This document shows positions 42,733-49,864 of a stretch of DNA of 49,864 nt, one piece after another; the first letter of the stretch is position 1; each line of letters starts with the position of its first letter. Source of the stretch: an uncultured Porphyromonadaceae bacterium (GTDB taxonomy: Bacteria; Bacteroidota; Bacteroidia; Bacteroidales; Muribaculaceae); NCBI GenBank assembly GCA_937892215.1, contig CALAVE010000085.1, positions 1-49,864 on the forward strand. The letters run 5' to 3'. The notes under the pieces were generated by a model. That model was not told the DNA's origin, did no database searches, and worked only from the letters and a program-made list of their open reading frames with translations. The translations under genes were made by a program, and so were the position numbers.

Positions 42733-45129
42733 TTATTTAACGATAACTTTCTTGGATTCCTTGCCTACGCAAACCACGTAGATTCCCGACGGCAGCGTCA
42801 CATTGGAGCGGCCGTTGACCTGTGCCTTGTGTACGAGTCTTGCCTCCATGTCGTAAACCTCGAACTTGCAGCTCTTGCCCGATTCAAGGATAAGGTTGTG
42901 CCCGTGAACGTAGGCATCCCAGTTCTGACCGTTAATCACGTTATCGATAACGGTGCTTACCTTGTAGTCGGTAATGGAGATGTCGTCGATGTTAAGACGA
43001 GCACCGGCCGTTTGCTGAATCTTCAGCCTTACAGCGCCCTGAACGTTGATGCCTGAGAATGTGTACTGCTCCCAGTTCTCGTCGAGTTCCACGTCTTGTG
43101 CCACGATGTCCCATGTGGTTCCGCCGTCGTTCGACAGCAGTACGTTGATTTTAGGAGTTGCTTCGCTGGCGCTCCACTTGGCAGCGTAGAACGAAATTGT
43201 GCCAGCGCCGTTCACCTTGTCGCTGAGCATCTCTATGCTGGAGTCTGAGTTCTTGCCGAAGCGGCAAGAGAGGCCACCGTTCTTGTGGCTGTCGGCCCAG
43301 ATGCCCACGTTGGTGAAAGCCCAGTTGCACATATTTCCTTCCACGGTCTGAGTCCAGTAGCCGCCTGTGGTAAGGTCTTCCCATTCCTCAACGAAAGTCT
43401 TAGCCTCGGCCACGATTCCGGTTACAGACACGTTGGTGCCTTCCAGTGTGTAGGTGCCGGCAGCGATAGTACCGGCAAATTCTCCGGCCTTGGAAGTGTC
43501 CTTAATGCGGATGTAGAATGTTTCACCGTCGGCATTCATCGTGATTTCATTGGCCCAGGTGGTCTTGTCCAGACTGAGCTCGAAGTTGCCTGACACTTCC
43601 ACGTCAACATCCTCGGTGATGTACTCGGTGTAAACCGAAGACTCCAGGATGGGTGAAGCCTCGCCCGGCGCACAGGTGATAATCATGCCCGTTTCGGGGA
43701 TGGAGATGCCGATGACCGGAGTGGGGTCCAGAGTGGTAACGGTGATTTCGTTCGACTCTATGGTGCCGTAAGTAAGTTTATAGCGATAGGTGGTGCTTGG
43801 CTCCAGTCCTGTAACGGTGTATTTGCCTGTGGAGGCGGTCACGCTCTTGGGATAGCCACTAAGCACCTCATCGGCGTCGTCATAAACGTAGAGCTGGTAG
43901 GTCGCACTGGCTCCGCTGACGTTGGTCCAGTTGGCAACGAACGATGTTTCGGTTACGTCGGTTGCGGCATTGGCCGGGATTCCGTCCACTGCCTGAGCCG
44001 AGAGATTCACCACTGCGCTTACCTCGCTGCTGCCGATGGTGAGCGTAGCGGTGTGGGTTCCGGCAACGGTTGTGAGGTATTTAACCGTAAGGGTTGTACC
44101 AGCATTGGCGTTGGCAGCGGTGATTGTAGTCACACCGGAAGTGGTGAAGTGATTGCTGCCGCTGAGCGAAATCGTGAGGTTCTTAGTGAGGTTGGCGCCC
44201 TTCACGGTGATGGTGGAAGTTACCTCGGTGTTAATGGATATAACGCCGAAATCGATTGCCGATGTTGCGCTGGGTGAAGTGAGGACCGGGTCGGTGCTGA
44301 CTCCGCCGGGAACCCATCCCACGGTCTTCTGGTTGCCCCAGATGTGCTCGGCCAGTTCAGGATAGTCGATGAACGGGTTACGGTTTTTCTGCTTTGCGTA
44401 AGCGGCGTCGTTGCGCTTCGTTTCCTTCTCGCTCACGGGGTCCAGTCGATGCCACTCGAGGAGCATATTCAGAGCCCAAGTGCTGAAGACAGGATAAGAG
44501 TTTCCGGCGAGCATGTCACAGCTCCATGAAGATATCAGGTTGTTGTAGCAAGTGGCCATGTAGAAATAAGTGCGCGCAAAGTCCCCCTTGAATTCATCGT
44601 CGGGTTCCCACACTTTCCCGGTGTAGCCGCTGTAGGTGCTGGTTCCCAGCCGTCCACGTCCCTGGTAGCCTTTGGAAGTGTTAACAAGTCGCGTTCCGCC
44701 GGAGCAGACACCAAACGGAAAATTGCTTCGTTGGTTATTGACATAACCATCTGTGGGATAGAGGTGGAAGATGTCGCTGTAGCAATCGTTTTTGCTGCCG
44801 CCCCACCAACTCTTAGGGAATGAGTGCTCACGGTTGACGCAGTCGCCCACGTTGCTATAGTTACCGCACTGCTTGAAACTGGATGCGTTCCAGGGAGTGG
44901 TGGAATACATGTCCAGCAGGTAGCCGTTTTCCACGTCGGTAGTTTGGTATGCCTCCCATAATCCGTCGTAAGAGATTTTGGTGTGGCTGTTAATCTTGTT
45001 GTAGAGGGCAGTTAGCAGGTTTTGCCCATATTTTCCCTCGGCTGTGGAATAGTAGCCGGTGGGAATTGCCGCATAAGCGGCGCTGAAAGCGATTAAGCAT
45101 GCGATGATGCCTGAAAGGTAACGTTTCAT
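42733..45129 (-). CDS. Secreted endonuclease I family protein with T9SS sorting domain
   Basis: This 798-residue protein has a signal peptide (cleavage near AYAA), then an endonuclease I domain (about 22-270) with the catalytic motif NREHSFPKSWW, plus DIFHLYPTDGYVNNQRSNFPFG and ARTYFYMATCYNN. Next come an Ig-like choice-of-anchor segment (about 290-380), a fibronectin-III domain (about 385-465), a further beta domain (470-570), and a jelly-roll, carbohydrate-binding-like domain (580-735) ending ISITDY. The last 60 residues (FEVYDMEARLVHKAQV, LPSGIYVVCVGKESKKVIVK) are a type A T9SS sorting signal. It is probably a surface or released nuclease that degrades extracellular DNA or RNA for nutrients or against neutrophil traps. 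It follows rlmN by 31 bp. Confidence 0.88.
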   Translation of the reverse strand: MKRYLSGIIACLIAFSAAYAAIPTGYYSTAEGKYGQNLLTALYNKINSHTKISYDGLWEAYQTTDVENGYLLDMYSTTPWNASSFKQCGNYSNVGDCVNREHSFPKSWWGGSKNDCYSDIFHLYPTDGYVNNQRSNFPFGVCSGGTRLVNTSKGYQGRGRLGTSTYSGYTGKVWEPDDEFKGDFARTYFYMATCYNNLISSWSCDMLAGNSYPVFSTWALNMLLEWHRLDPVSEKETKRNDAAYAKQKNRNPFIDYPELAEHIWGNQKTVGWVPGGVSTDPVLTSPSATSAIDFGVISINTEVTSTITVKGANLTKNLTISLSGSNHFTTSGVTTITAANANAGTTLTVKYLTTVAGTHTATLTIGSSEVSAVVNLSAQAVDGIPANAATDVTETSFVANWTNVSGASATYQLYVYDDADEVLSGYPKSVTASTGKYTVTGLEPSTTYRYKLTYGTIESNEITVTTLDPTPVIGISIPETGMIITCAPGEASPILESSVYTEYITEDVDVEVSGNFELSLDKTTWANEITMNADGETFYIRIKDTSKAGEFAGTIAAGTYTLEGTNVSVTGIVAEAKTFVEEWEDLTTGGYWTQTVEGNMCNWAFTNVGIWADSHKNGGLSCRFGKNSDSSIEMLSDKVNGAGTISFYAAKWSASEATPKINVLLSNDGGTTWDIVAQDVELDENWEQYTFSGINVQGAVRLKIQQTAGARLNIDDISITDYKVSTVIDNVINGQNWDAYVHGHNLILESGKSCKFEVYDMEARLVHKAQVNGRSNVTLPSGIYVVCVGKESKKVIVK

Positions 45130-45160
45130 TAGAAAGTCAGAATTAGTTTTAAAAGTTTAT

Positions 45161-46282
45161 TTAATGTTTATTTGTTTTTTTGTTGGCAAGTGACTTGTTG
45201 GCCGGTTTAGCGCCTTTTTGCTGCTGTTTAGCGTCTTCGGGTTCCTCTTTGCGGACCTTCCCCGCCAGCATACCACACGCTGCGGCTATGTCTTCGCCGC
45301 GGCTGCGACGGATGGTGCAGGTGATGCCGTGTCCGTTGAGGTAGTCGCGGAACAAAGCCATGCGCTCGTCGCTGGAAGTGCGCAGTTTCTGCACGTCGGG
45401 AATCATGTGGTAGCGTATGAGGTTGACCCGGATGTCGTTGTTAGGCAGAATCTCACGCAGACGCTCGGCATGAGTCACATCGTCGTTGAACCACTGCCAC
45501 ATGATGTACTCCACCGAGAGGCGGCGCTGGTGGGCGAAGTCGTACTTGCCCAGCATTTCCAGCACATCCTTCACCGGATAAAGTTTCTGGATGGGCATAA
45601 GCGACTGCCGCTCCTCAGGAATGGCGTTGTGAACGCTGAGCGCGATGTGGACCGAAGTCTGCTCCACCAGTTGCTTCAGTGCCGGTTTCACGCCCACGGT
45701 GGAAACCGTGACACGCTTCGGGCTCCAGGCGAAGCCCCAGTCGGCCGTCATTATCTCTATAGCTTTGAGCACCGGTTCCAGATTGTCGAGCGGCTCCCCC
45801 ATTCCCATGAAGACGACGTTAGTAATCATCTGGCTCTCAGGCACGCTGAGTACCTGATTGATAATCTCGTTGGCCGACAGATTCCCATGCCAGCCCTGTC
45901 GTCCGGTCATGCAGAAGTAGCAGTTCATGCGGCATCCCTTCTGTGATGAGATGCAGAGTGTGTTGCGGTCGTCCTCGGGGATGAGAACGGCTTCCACCGA
46001 CTTGTCGTCGCCCACGGGGAAGAGGTATTTCACCGTGCCGTCGGCACTGAGTTGGGCGTCGGAGGGCGGAGTGAGCCCCACGCAGTATTTGTCCGAGAGG
46101 GCAGCCTGATTGGCCTTGGAGATGTTAGTCATCTGGCTGATTTCCGACACACGCTTCACGTAGATCCACTGCGCCAACTGGCTTGCCACGAAACGCGGCA
46201 TGCCCAGACTTGCCGTTACGCCGCGCAGGTCGTCGAGAGTCATACCCGCCAGAGGCTTGAGTTGCTTATTGTTATTATCCAT
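45161..46282 (-). CDS. rlmN: Dual-specificity 23S rRNA/tRNA adenine-C2 methyltransferase RlmN
   Basis: RlmN is a radical SAM enzyme that methylates C2 of A2503 in 23S rRNA and A37 in tRNAs. The 373-residue protein has the radical-SAM cysteines Cys117, Cys121 and Cys124 in GCRMNCYFC, the motif VVFMGMGEPLDNL, and a C-terminal catalytic Cys in IAAACGML. The last 25 residues are a Lys/Ala/Gln-rich tail beyond the usual family end. It is probably the head gene of an rlmN-nuclease transcript. Confidence 0.95.
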   Translation of the reverse strand: MDNNNKQLKPLAGMTLDDLRGVTASLGMPRFVASQLAQWIYVKRVSEISQMTNISKANQAALSDKYCVGLTPPSDAQLSADGTVKYLFPVGDDKSVEAVLIPEDDRNTLCISSQKGCRMNCYFCMTGRQGWHGNLSANEIINQVLSVPESQMITNVVFMGMGEPLDNLEPVLKAIEIMTADWGFAWSPKRVTVSTVGVKPALKQLVEQTSVHIALSVHNAIPEERQSLMPIQKLYPVKDVLEMLGKYDFAHQRRLSVEYIMWQWFNDDVTHAERLREILPNNDIRVNLIRYHMIPDVQKLRTSSDERMALFRDYLNGHGITCTIRRSRGEDIAAACGMLAGKVRKEEPEDAKQQQKGAKPANKSLANKKTNKH

Positions 46283-46310
46283 TACTGTCTTTAATAGATG
46301 TAAAAGGACA

Positions 46311-46318
46311 CAAAGGTA
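46311..46318 (-). promoter_or_regulatory. -7 box upstream of rlmN
   Basis: TACCTTTG on the minus strand (46311-46318), about 29 nt before the rlmN ATG. There is no good -33 box at 19-21 bp. Confidence 0.45.
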
Positions 46319-46906
46319 GTCATTTATTTTGTATTCACATTACAATACGGGGAATTTTAACGTTTTGCGCGTTTGATTTTGGGTGGGTTTTTAACCGCGA
46401 ATGGGCGCGAATGAGGGCGAAATTAGTTTGGGGGGAGGGACTATGCAGGTGGGGAAGTTCCTCTGCGAGGCACTTTCCGCTATGCTTCACATGGGCCAAG
46501 CGGCGAACCCCTCTGGGGTTCAATGTTGGGTCGAGTTTCAATGCCCTTTCGGGCACCGCACACCGTGCTCCGCACGACTATTGCTTTGAACTCTCCCCGA
46601 GCACTTCGTGGTTGCATGGTCTTACGCACAAAGTCGGGTCCTCGACCCACCGTGCGTCTTCAACGCTACGCCTCAGGCGATGCAGGGAGGACACGAGCCA
46701 GGGGGATGCGAGGGGCCATGCGGGCGTGGTGGGAAAGACGACAACCTAAACAACAAGAGACAACAAAGTGAGTGGAGGGCCTATAGGGCTTATAGGACTT
46801 ATAGGACTTATAGCTGGTAGCGAATTAGCTATTAGCTATTAGCTATTAGCGGTTAGCGGTTAGTGGGGCATGCCAGTGGGGACGGGACTATGCAGTGGGA
46901 AGAGGG
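46319..46906. repeat. Repeat-rich intergenic region (mini-hairpins and tandem repeats)
   Basis: This region of nearly 600 bp has no credible gene although several frames are open. Layout: AACCGCGAATGGGCGCGAATG near 46392; a series of short-stem hairpins, most with 3-nt loops, between 46460 and 46680; a block shared with 49741-49800 (46731-46780); four 9-bp units AGGRCTTAT (46776-46811); and 7-bp units TAGCTAT/TAGCGGT (about 46818-46866). The stems include AACCCC-TCT-GGGGTT (46506-46520), TGCCC-TTTC-GGGCA (46542-46555), CGTGC-TCC-GCACG (46564-46576), GGGTC-CTC-GACCC (46636-46648) and CGCC-TCA-GGCG (46669-46679). Confidence 0.75.
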
Positions 46907-47344
46907 TTACATGTCGGCATAGGGCAGCGAAGCGAGCACCTTGCCGAACATCTGCGCGCCTTCCTTGAGTTTGCCGCCCACCATGGCGCGGAGGAACACC
47001 GGCAGTTCCAGTTGCAGCTCGGCCTCGGCCTCGGTGGCTCCATTACCCGCATCGCGCAGGTTAATCGCCATACCGAAGGGCACCGGCGACTGAGTTGCGG
47101 CGAACGCAATCTTGCCCGGCTCCTCTTTCTCAGTCAGAGCCAGTTTCAGCGGCCCCATGGGCGATTCGATGGTAATGGAATCGCCGTCGAACGACACTTT
47201 GCCCAGATTCTCACGCGCCTCTTGCGGCAATTTATCCAGATTGGCCTCCAGTTGCCTCTTGAGCACCTCGGGGTCAGAAAGTTTGCTAAACACAGTCTGC
47301 ACATCGCAGTCAATTTTCACCACATCACTCTTGAAACTCTCCAT
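46907..47344 (-). CDS. SRPBCC (START-like) family protein
   Basis: The 145-residue protein opens MESFKSDVVKIDCDVQTVFSKLSDPEVL, a beta strand and two-helix pattern of the SRPBCC helix-grip fold, which binds hydrophobic ligands in other members. There is no signal peptide. The middle has strands (VSFDGDSITIE, GPLKLALTEKEEPGKIAFAA), and the C terminus a long helix (LRAMVGGKLKEGAQMFGKVLASL), as expected. The ligand is unknown. It lies 54 bp after pyrE; that pairing occurs in other Bacteroidales genomes and suggests co-transcription rather than a known shared function. Confidence 0.8.
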   Translation of the reverse strand: MESFKSDVVKIDCDVQTVFSKLSDPEVLKRQLEANLDKLPQEARENLGKVSFDGDSITIESPMGPLKLALTEKEEPGKIAFAATQSPVPFGMAINLRDAGNGATEAEAELQLELPVFLRAMVGGKLKEGAQMFGKVLASLPYADM

Positions 47345-47398
47345 ATTCTATAATAGTTGATTTATGTTTAACATTAAGGGAAGGACTGCCGCGTCGGG

Positions 47399-48055
47399 TC
47401 AGTCCACAATTTGCCCCTGATTGGCCGAAGCCCAGCCTTCGGGGTCGCTATGCCACTCGGCGAGCAGAGCCATGTCGGCATCGCTAAGGCCCCCCTTGGC
47501 CTGCGCCACACGCATAAGCGTCTCGAAATTGCCCACCGACACGCTGCGCAGACGCGCTTTCTTCAGCGTCTTGGCAGCCATCTGGAAGTCGTAGTTGAAC
47601 ATCGACACCATACCCAGCACTTGGCCGCCGGCGTCCTCGATGGCGTGAGCGGCGCGAGCACTGTTGGCTCCGGTATAGACCGTACTTTCCAGGATCACGG
47701 CCTTCGCACCAGGCTTGAGTCCGCCCTCAATCTGGTTTTCCAGCCCGTGGTCCTTGGGTCGCGGACGCACATAGACGAAGGGCAGTCCCAGGTTATCCGC
47801 CACCAGCACCCCGTGTGCGATGGCACCGGTAGCCACTGCGGCTATCACGTCGGCATCGCCGAACTGCTCAATGATGAGACTCGAAAGCTCCGTCTTGACG
47901 AAGTTGCGGACCTGCGTGTTAGAGAGTGCGGCCAGGTTGTCGATATATATAGGTGAGTACCAGCCAGTTCCCCAGAGGAAGGGAGCGGTGGGCTGAAACT
48001 TCACAGCGTCGATGCCAAGCATTTTCTCGGCAAGCATCACATCCAGTTTTTTCAT
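47399..48055 (-). CDS. pyrE: Orotate phosphoribosyltransferase-like protein, divergent active site
   Basis: PyrE joins orotate and PRPP to make orotidine 5'-phosphate in pyrimidine synthesis. I start at ATG 48055 (MKKLDVMLAEKMLGIDAV), as in homologues; ATG 48100 is possible. The 218 residues keep the family frame: PFLWGTGWYSPIYIDN, NFVKTEL, VATGAIAHG, PKDHGLENQIEGGLKPG. Usual active-site residues are changed: the Lys expected in W-K-SP is Tyr, the Arg expected after YxDN is Leu, and the PRPP loop (usually an acidic pair followed by TGG) reads ILESTVYTGANS, so the second acidic residue is Ser and TGG is TGA. Activity should not be assumed. Its promoter is at 48127-48157. Confidence 0.8.
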   Translation of the reverse strand: MKKLDVMLAEKMLGIDAVKFQPTAPFLWGTGWYSPIYIDNLAALSNTQVRNFVKTELSSLIIEQFGDADVIAAVATGAIAHGVLVADNLGLPFVYVRPRPKDHGLENQIEGGLKPGAKAVILESTVYTGANSARAAHAIEDAGGQVLGMVSMFNYDFQMAAKTLKKARLRSVSVGNFETLMRVAQAKGGLSDADMALLAEWHSDPEGWASANQGQIVD

Positions 48056-48126
48056 AAGATTCGCATTTTTAGGTGTTATTAGCGGTAAGAGAGGGGTCAT
48101 GTGAGAGGCCAAATCCCTTCAGTTTA

Positions 48127-48157
48127 CAAATTTAGGGATTTTTTTTCGAAAAGCAAG
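48127..48157 (-). promoter_or_regulatory. Promoter of pyrE-SRPBCC
   Basis: Minus strand: CTTG (48154-48157), 19-bp spacer, TAAATTTG (48127-48134). The leader to ATG 48055 is about 68 nt. Confidence 0.7.
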
Positions 48158-48175
48158 AGATTATGGTGAAAAAAA

Positions 48176-48217
48176 TAGCGATTAGCGATTAGCGATTAGC
48201 GGTTAGCGATTAGTTAT
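48176..48217. repeat. Tandem 7-bp repeat TAGCGAT
   Basis: Six units in a row: TAGCGAT three times, TAGCGGT, TAGCGAT, TAGTTAT. It lies between the dacB stop and the pyrE promoter. The same unit family occurs at about 46818-46866. Confidence 0.85.
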
Positions 48218-48227
48218 GGGCTATGGG

Positions 48228-49655
48228 TTAATCGTTGGGGAGGATGGAGATGAGGAGGGCTCCCATGCGGTCCTTGAGCGAGGCGCGGGTGCCGTTGAAG
48301 TTGTTGACCAGGATAGCCCATGCGTACTGCGGCCTGTCGGCGGGATAGTAGCCGACGAAAGTTTGGACATGTCGCATGGAGCCCGACTTGAGGACGATGC
48401 GGTCCTTCATGGGCGAGGCCGCCATGGTGGCGCCGATGCGCGAGCCGGCCGTGGGCATGAGGTCGCTCAGAGCCATTCCGCCGTATCGCTGGCGGCTCAT
48501 GAAGGAGAGCATATCGGCGAAGAAGCGCACGGAGGCCATGTTGGTGCGGGCCAGTCCACTGCCGTCGCGCTGGAACAGCGGAGCCGTCTCCAGCCCCAGG
48601 TTACGCCAGAGTTCGCGGATGATAGCCACGCCGTTGGCGGTGGTGGGTTTACGGCTCTGACTTGAGGCGATGGCACGCAGCAGAGCCTCGGTGAACATAT
48701 TGTCAGAGCGGTCGAGCAGAGAGCGAATGATTTCGAAGAGCATGGGCGAAAGGTGTTCCACCAGTTGGGTTCGCATCAGCTCGTAGTCGGGCTTGACAGC
48801 ATTCTCGTGGCCACGCAGTTCGATGTCGGCGGCGGCGAGAGCGCGCGCTAAGGAGTCGGCCAGCATAGTGCCCGGAGAGGGGTTGGTGAGAGTGAAGTCA
48901 TATTTCATGTTGCTTGCCGAGCCGGTGAGCACGTAGGCCTGGGCGGCGCTCTCGAGCAGCACTTCCACGTTGTCGGCATTGTCGGAGGTAAGTTTGTTAA
49001 TCACCTTGAGGCCCGGCACCGGCGGGTTGAAGGTCACGTCGGAGACCTGTCCGCCGTTGGCGGTGAACGACACCCCCACCCTATTGTCGGCGAAGTTCAG
49101 CCCGTGGACGCCAGCGCCGTAGGTCCACGCCAAGTCCTCCACTTCCCAGTTAGGGTCGAAGTCCGGGTAGGGGAAGTCGCCTTCGCTGATGCGTATTTTG
49201 CCGTCGATTTTGCGTATGCCGCGCTGCTTGAGAGCGGTAACTATCTCATCCACGATGCCCGGGTTATCCGGGAAGTGCTTCGAACCGAGCGTGGGGTCGC
49301 CTGTGCCCATCACCACGATGTCGCCGCGCAGGTGGTCGCCGGTGAGTTCGCCGACCGCCATCACGGGAGTGCGGAATCGGAATTGCCAGCCGAGGAGTTG
49401 GAGAGCCGCGCTGGCGGTGACCGTCTTCATGGTGGAGGCGGTGATGCAGGCCAGGTCGGGGTTATGCGATGCTATAATCTGCCCTGTACGGAGGTCGCAG
49501 AGCATGATGCCAAGCGTGGCGTAGCGTAGAGTGCCGGCTGCGGCGAACTTGGTGATGGCATCCTGAGCACGGAGAGCGATGGAGTCGGAGGCGGTGCCCT
49601 GTGCGGCAGCGGAGAGCGCCAGGCAAGCGATGAGTATAAGAGTGAGTTTCTTCAT
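48228..49655 (-). CDS. dacB: D-alanyl-D-alanine carboxypeptidase/endopeptidase (PBP4 type)
   Basis: This class C penicillin-binding protein removes the terminal D-Ala of peptidoglycan stems and cuts D-Ala-meso-DAP cross-links in the periplasm. The 475-residue length fits DacB. After a signal peptide (MKKLTLILIACLALSAAAQ), the active-site motifs are STMK (Ser74-Lys77), SDN in LLDRSDNMFTEALL, and KSG in VLKSGSMRHVQTFVGY (the KTG-equivalent, with Ser for Thr). The inserted domain between the first two motifs is present. It is monocistronic with a perfect promoter at 49679-49709. Confidence 0.94.
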   Translation of the reverse strand: MKKLTLILIACLALSAAAQGTASDSIALRAQDAITKFAAAGTLRYATLGIMLCDLRTGQIIASHNPDLACITASTMKTVTASAALQLLGWQFRFRTPVMAVGELTGDHLRGDIVVMGTGDPTLGSKHFPDNPGIVDEIVTALKQRGIRKIDGKIRISEGDFPYPDFDPNWEVEDLAWTYGAGVHGLNFADNRVGVSFTANGGQVSDVTFNPPVPGLKVINKLTSDNADNVEVLLESAAQAYVLTGSASNMKYDFTLTNPSPGTMLADSLARALAAADIELRGHENAVKPDYELMRTQLVEHLSPMLFEIIRSLLDRSDNMFTEALLRAIASSQSRKPTTANGVAIIRELWRNLGLETAPLFQRDGSGLARTNMASVRFFADMLSFMSRQRYGGMALSDLMPTAGSRIGATMAASPMKDRIVLKSGSMRHVQTFVGYYPADRPQYAWAILVNNFNGTRASLKDRMGALLISILPND

Positions 49656-49678
49656 GTCTTTGTTTTATTATTAGGGTA

Positions 49679-49709
49679 CAAAAATAAGCATTTTTCTTTT
49701 AACCACAAA
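49679..49709 (-). promoter_or_regulatory. Perfect-consensus promoter of dacB
   Basis: Minus strand: TTTG (49706-49709), 19-bp spacer, TATTTTTG (49679-49686). The leader is about 20 nt. Confidence 0.75.
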
Positions 49710-49730
49710 TTAACGCTAAGCACCACGAAA

Positions 49731-49800
49731 GTGGGTGGGAGGGAAAGACGACAACAAAAACAACAGGGAACAACAATGGGGGTGGCGGGCCATGCGGGTG
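49731..49800. repeat. Second copy of the interspersed block seen at 46731-46780
   Basis: GGGAAAGACGACAAC (49741-49755) and the following A/C-rich stretch up to the GGCGGGCC segment align with 46731-46780 with scattered differences. GGCCATGCGGG follows here but precedes the block in the other copy, so the modules are rearranged. The AACCACAAATTAACGC motif at 49701 recalls AACCGCGAATGGGCGC near 46392. Confidence 0.65.
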
Positions 49801-49864
49801 CGGACGTACCACCGGCCTGCGGCGCGGTGCCGCGTCACTACAGCAGGGGGCAAAATTCTATGCG

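Noticed and set aside
46411..46820. Several plus-strand open frames of 60-112 codons in the hairpin region
   Set aside because: Frames overlap each other, follow the repeats, have no recognisable product and no clear promoter. The region is better explained as non-coding repeats.
46818..46866. CRISPR-like array
   Set aside because: Units are 7 bp with no spacers, and there are no cas genes in the window; it is a simple tandem repeat.

Overview
The window looks like chromosomal DNA of a Bacteroidales bacterium, probably a gut or oral lineage close to Muribaculaceae, Prevotellaceae or Porphyromonadaceae. The evidence is Bacteroidota-type promoters (a TTTG-like -33 box, 19-20 bp, then TAnnTTTG) before many genes, lineage-restricted families (DUF4270, DUF4836, DUF6089, DUF6242, DUF4492), a BamA/OmpH operon, a cytochrome bd operon headed by DUF4492, anaerobic GlpABC, and a type IX secretion (T9SS) C-terminal tail on a secreted nuclease. 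I cannot name the species.

Layout. 1-5900: a partial tRNA-Thr, a DUF4270 lipoprotein with a half-length glycogen-synthase-like protein, a DUF4836 lipoprotein diverging from nagA, and tRNA-His. 5973-13291 (minus): an envelope operon running DUF6242 lipoprotein, DUF6089 protein, uppS, bamA and three OmpH/Skp-like chaperones. 13807-17060 (plus): a GH92 alpha-mannosidase and mltG. 17061-25030: an AT-richer accessory island with a type IIG restriction-modification enzyme, a second adenine methyltransferase and a GIY-YIG protein (all minus), an IS110-like remnant, and a DUF4143 ATPase. 25041-26376: yjbQ and miaA. 26373-28114 (minus): an ECF sigma factor between two membrane proteins. 28292-31327 (minus): DUF4492-cydA-cydB. 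31412-38174: prmC and ribD diverge, followed by polyprenyl-phosphate mannose synthase, a calcium P-type ATPase and an exported unknown protein. 38402-42573 (minus): glpABC. 42733-49655 (minus): T9SS-exported endonuclease I, rlmN, an SRPBCC protein, a divergent pyrE and a PBP4-type dacB, separated by repeat-rich intergenic DNA.

How the genes work together. Much of the window builds and maintains the cell envelope: undecaprenyl-PP synthesis, outer-membrane protein insertion with periplasmic chaperones, glycan-strand termination by MltG, and peptidoglycan trimming by DacB. Anaerobic or microaerobic respiration is represented by GlpABC feeding electrons to the quinone pool and cytochrome bd removing them to oxygen. 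NagA and GH92 handle amino sugars and host or yeast mannans.

The most unusual parts are the defence island (type IIG enzyme, partner methylase and a GIY-YIG nuclease with a RAMA/DUF4357-like tail), an intergenic array of triloop mini-hairpins with short tandem repeats at 46400-46870, an orotate phosphoribosyltransferase lacking several usual active-site residues, and a structured, probably transcribed block at 2650-2735.
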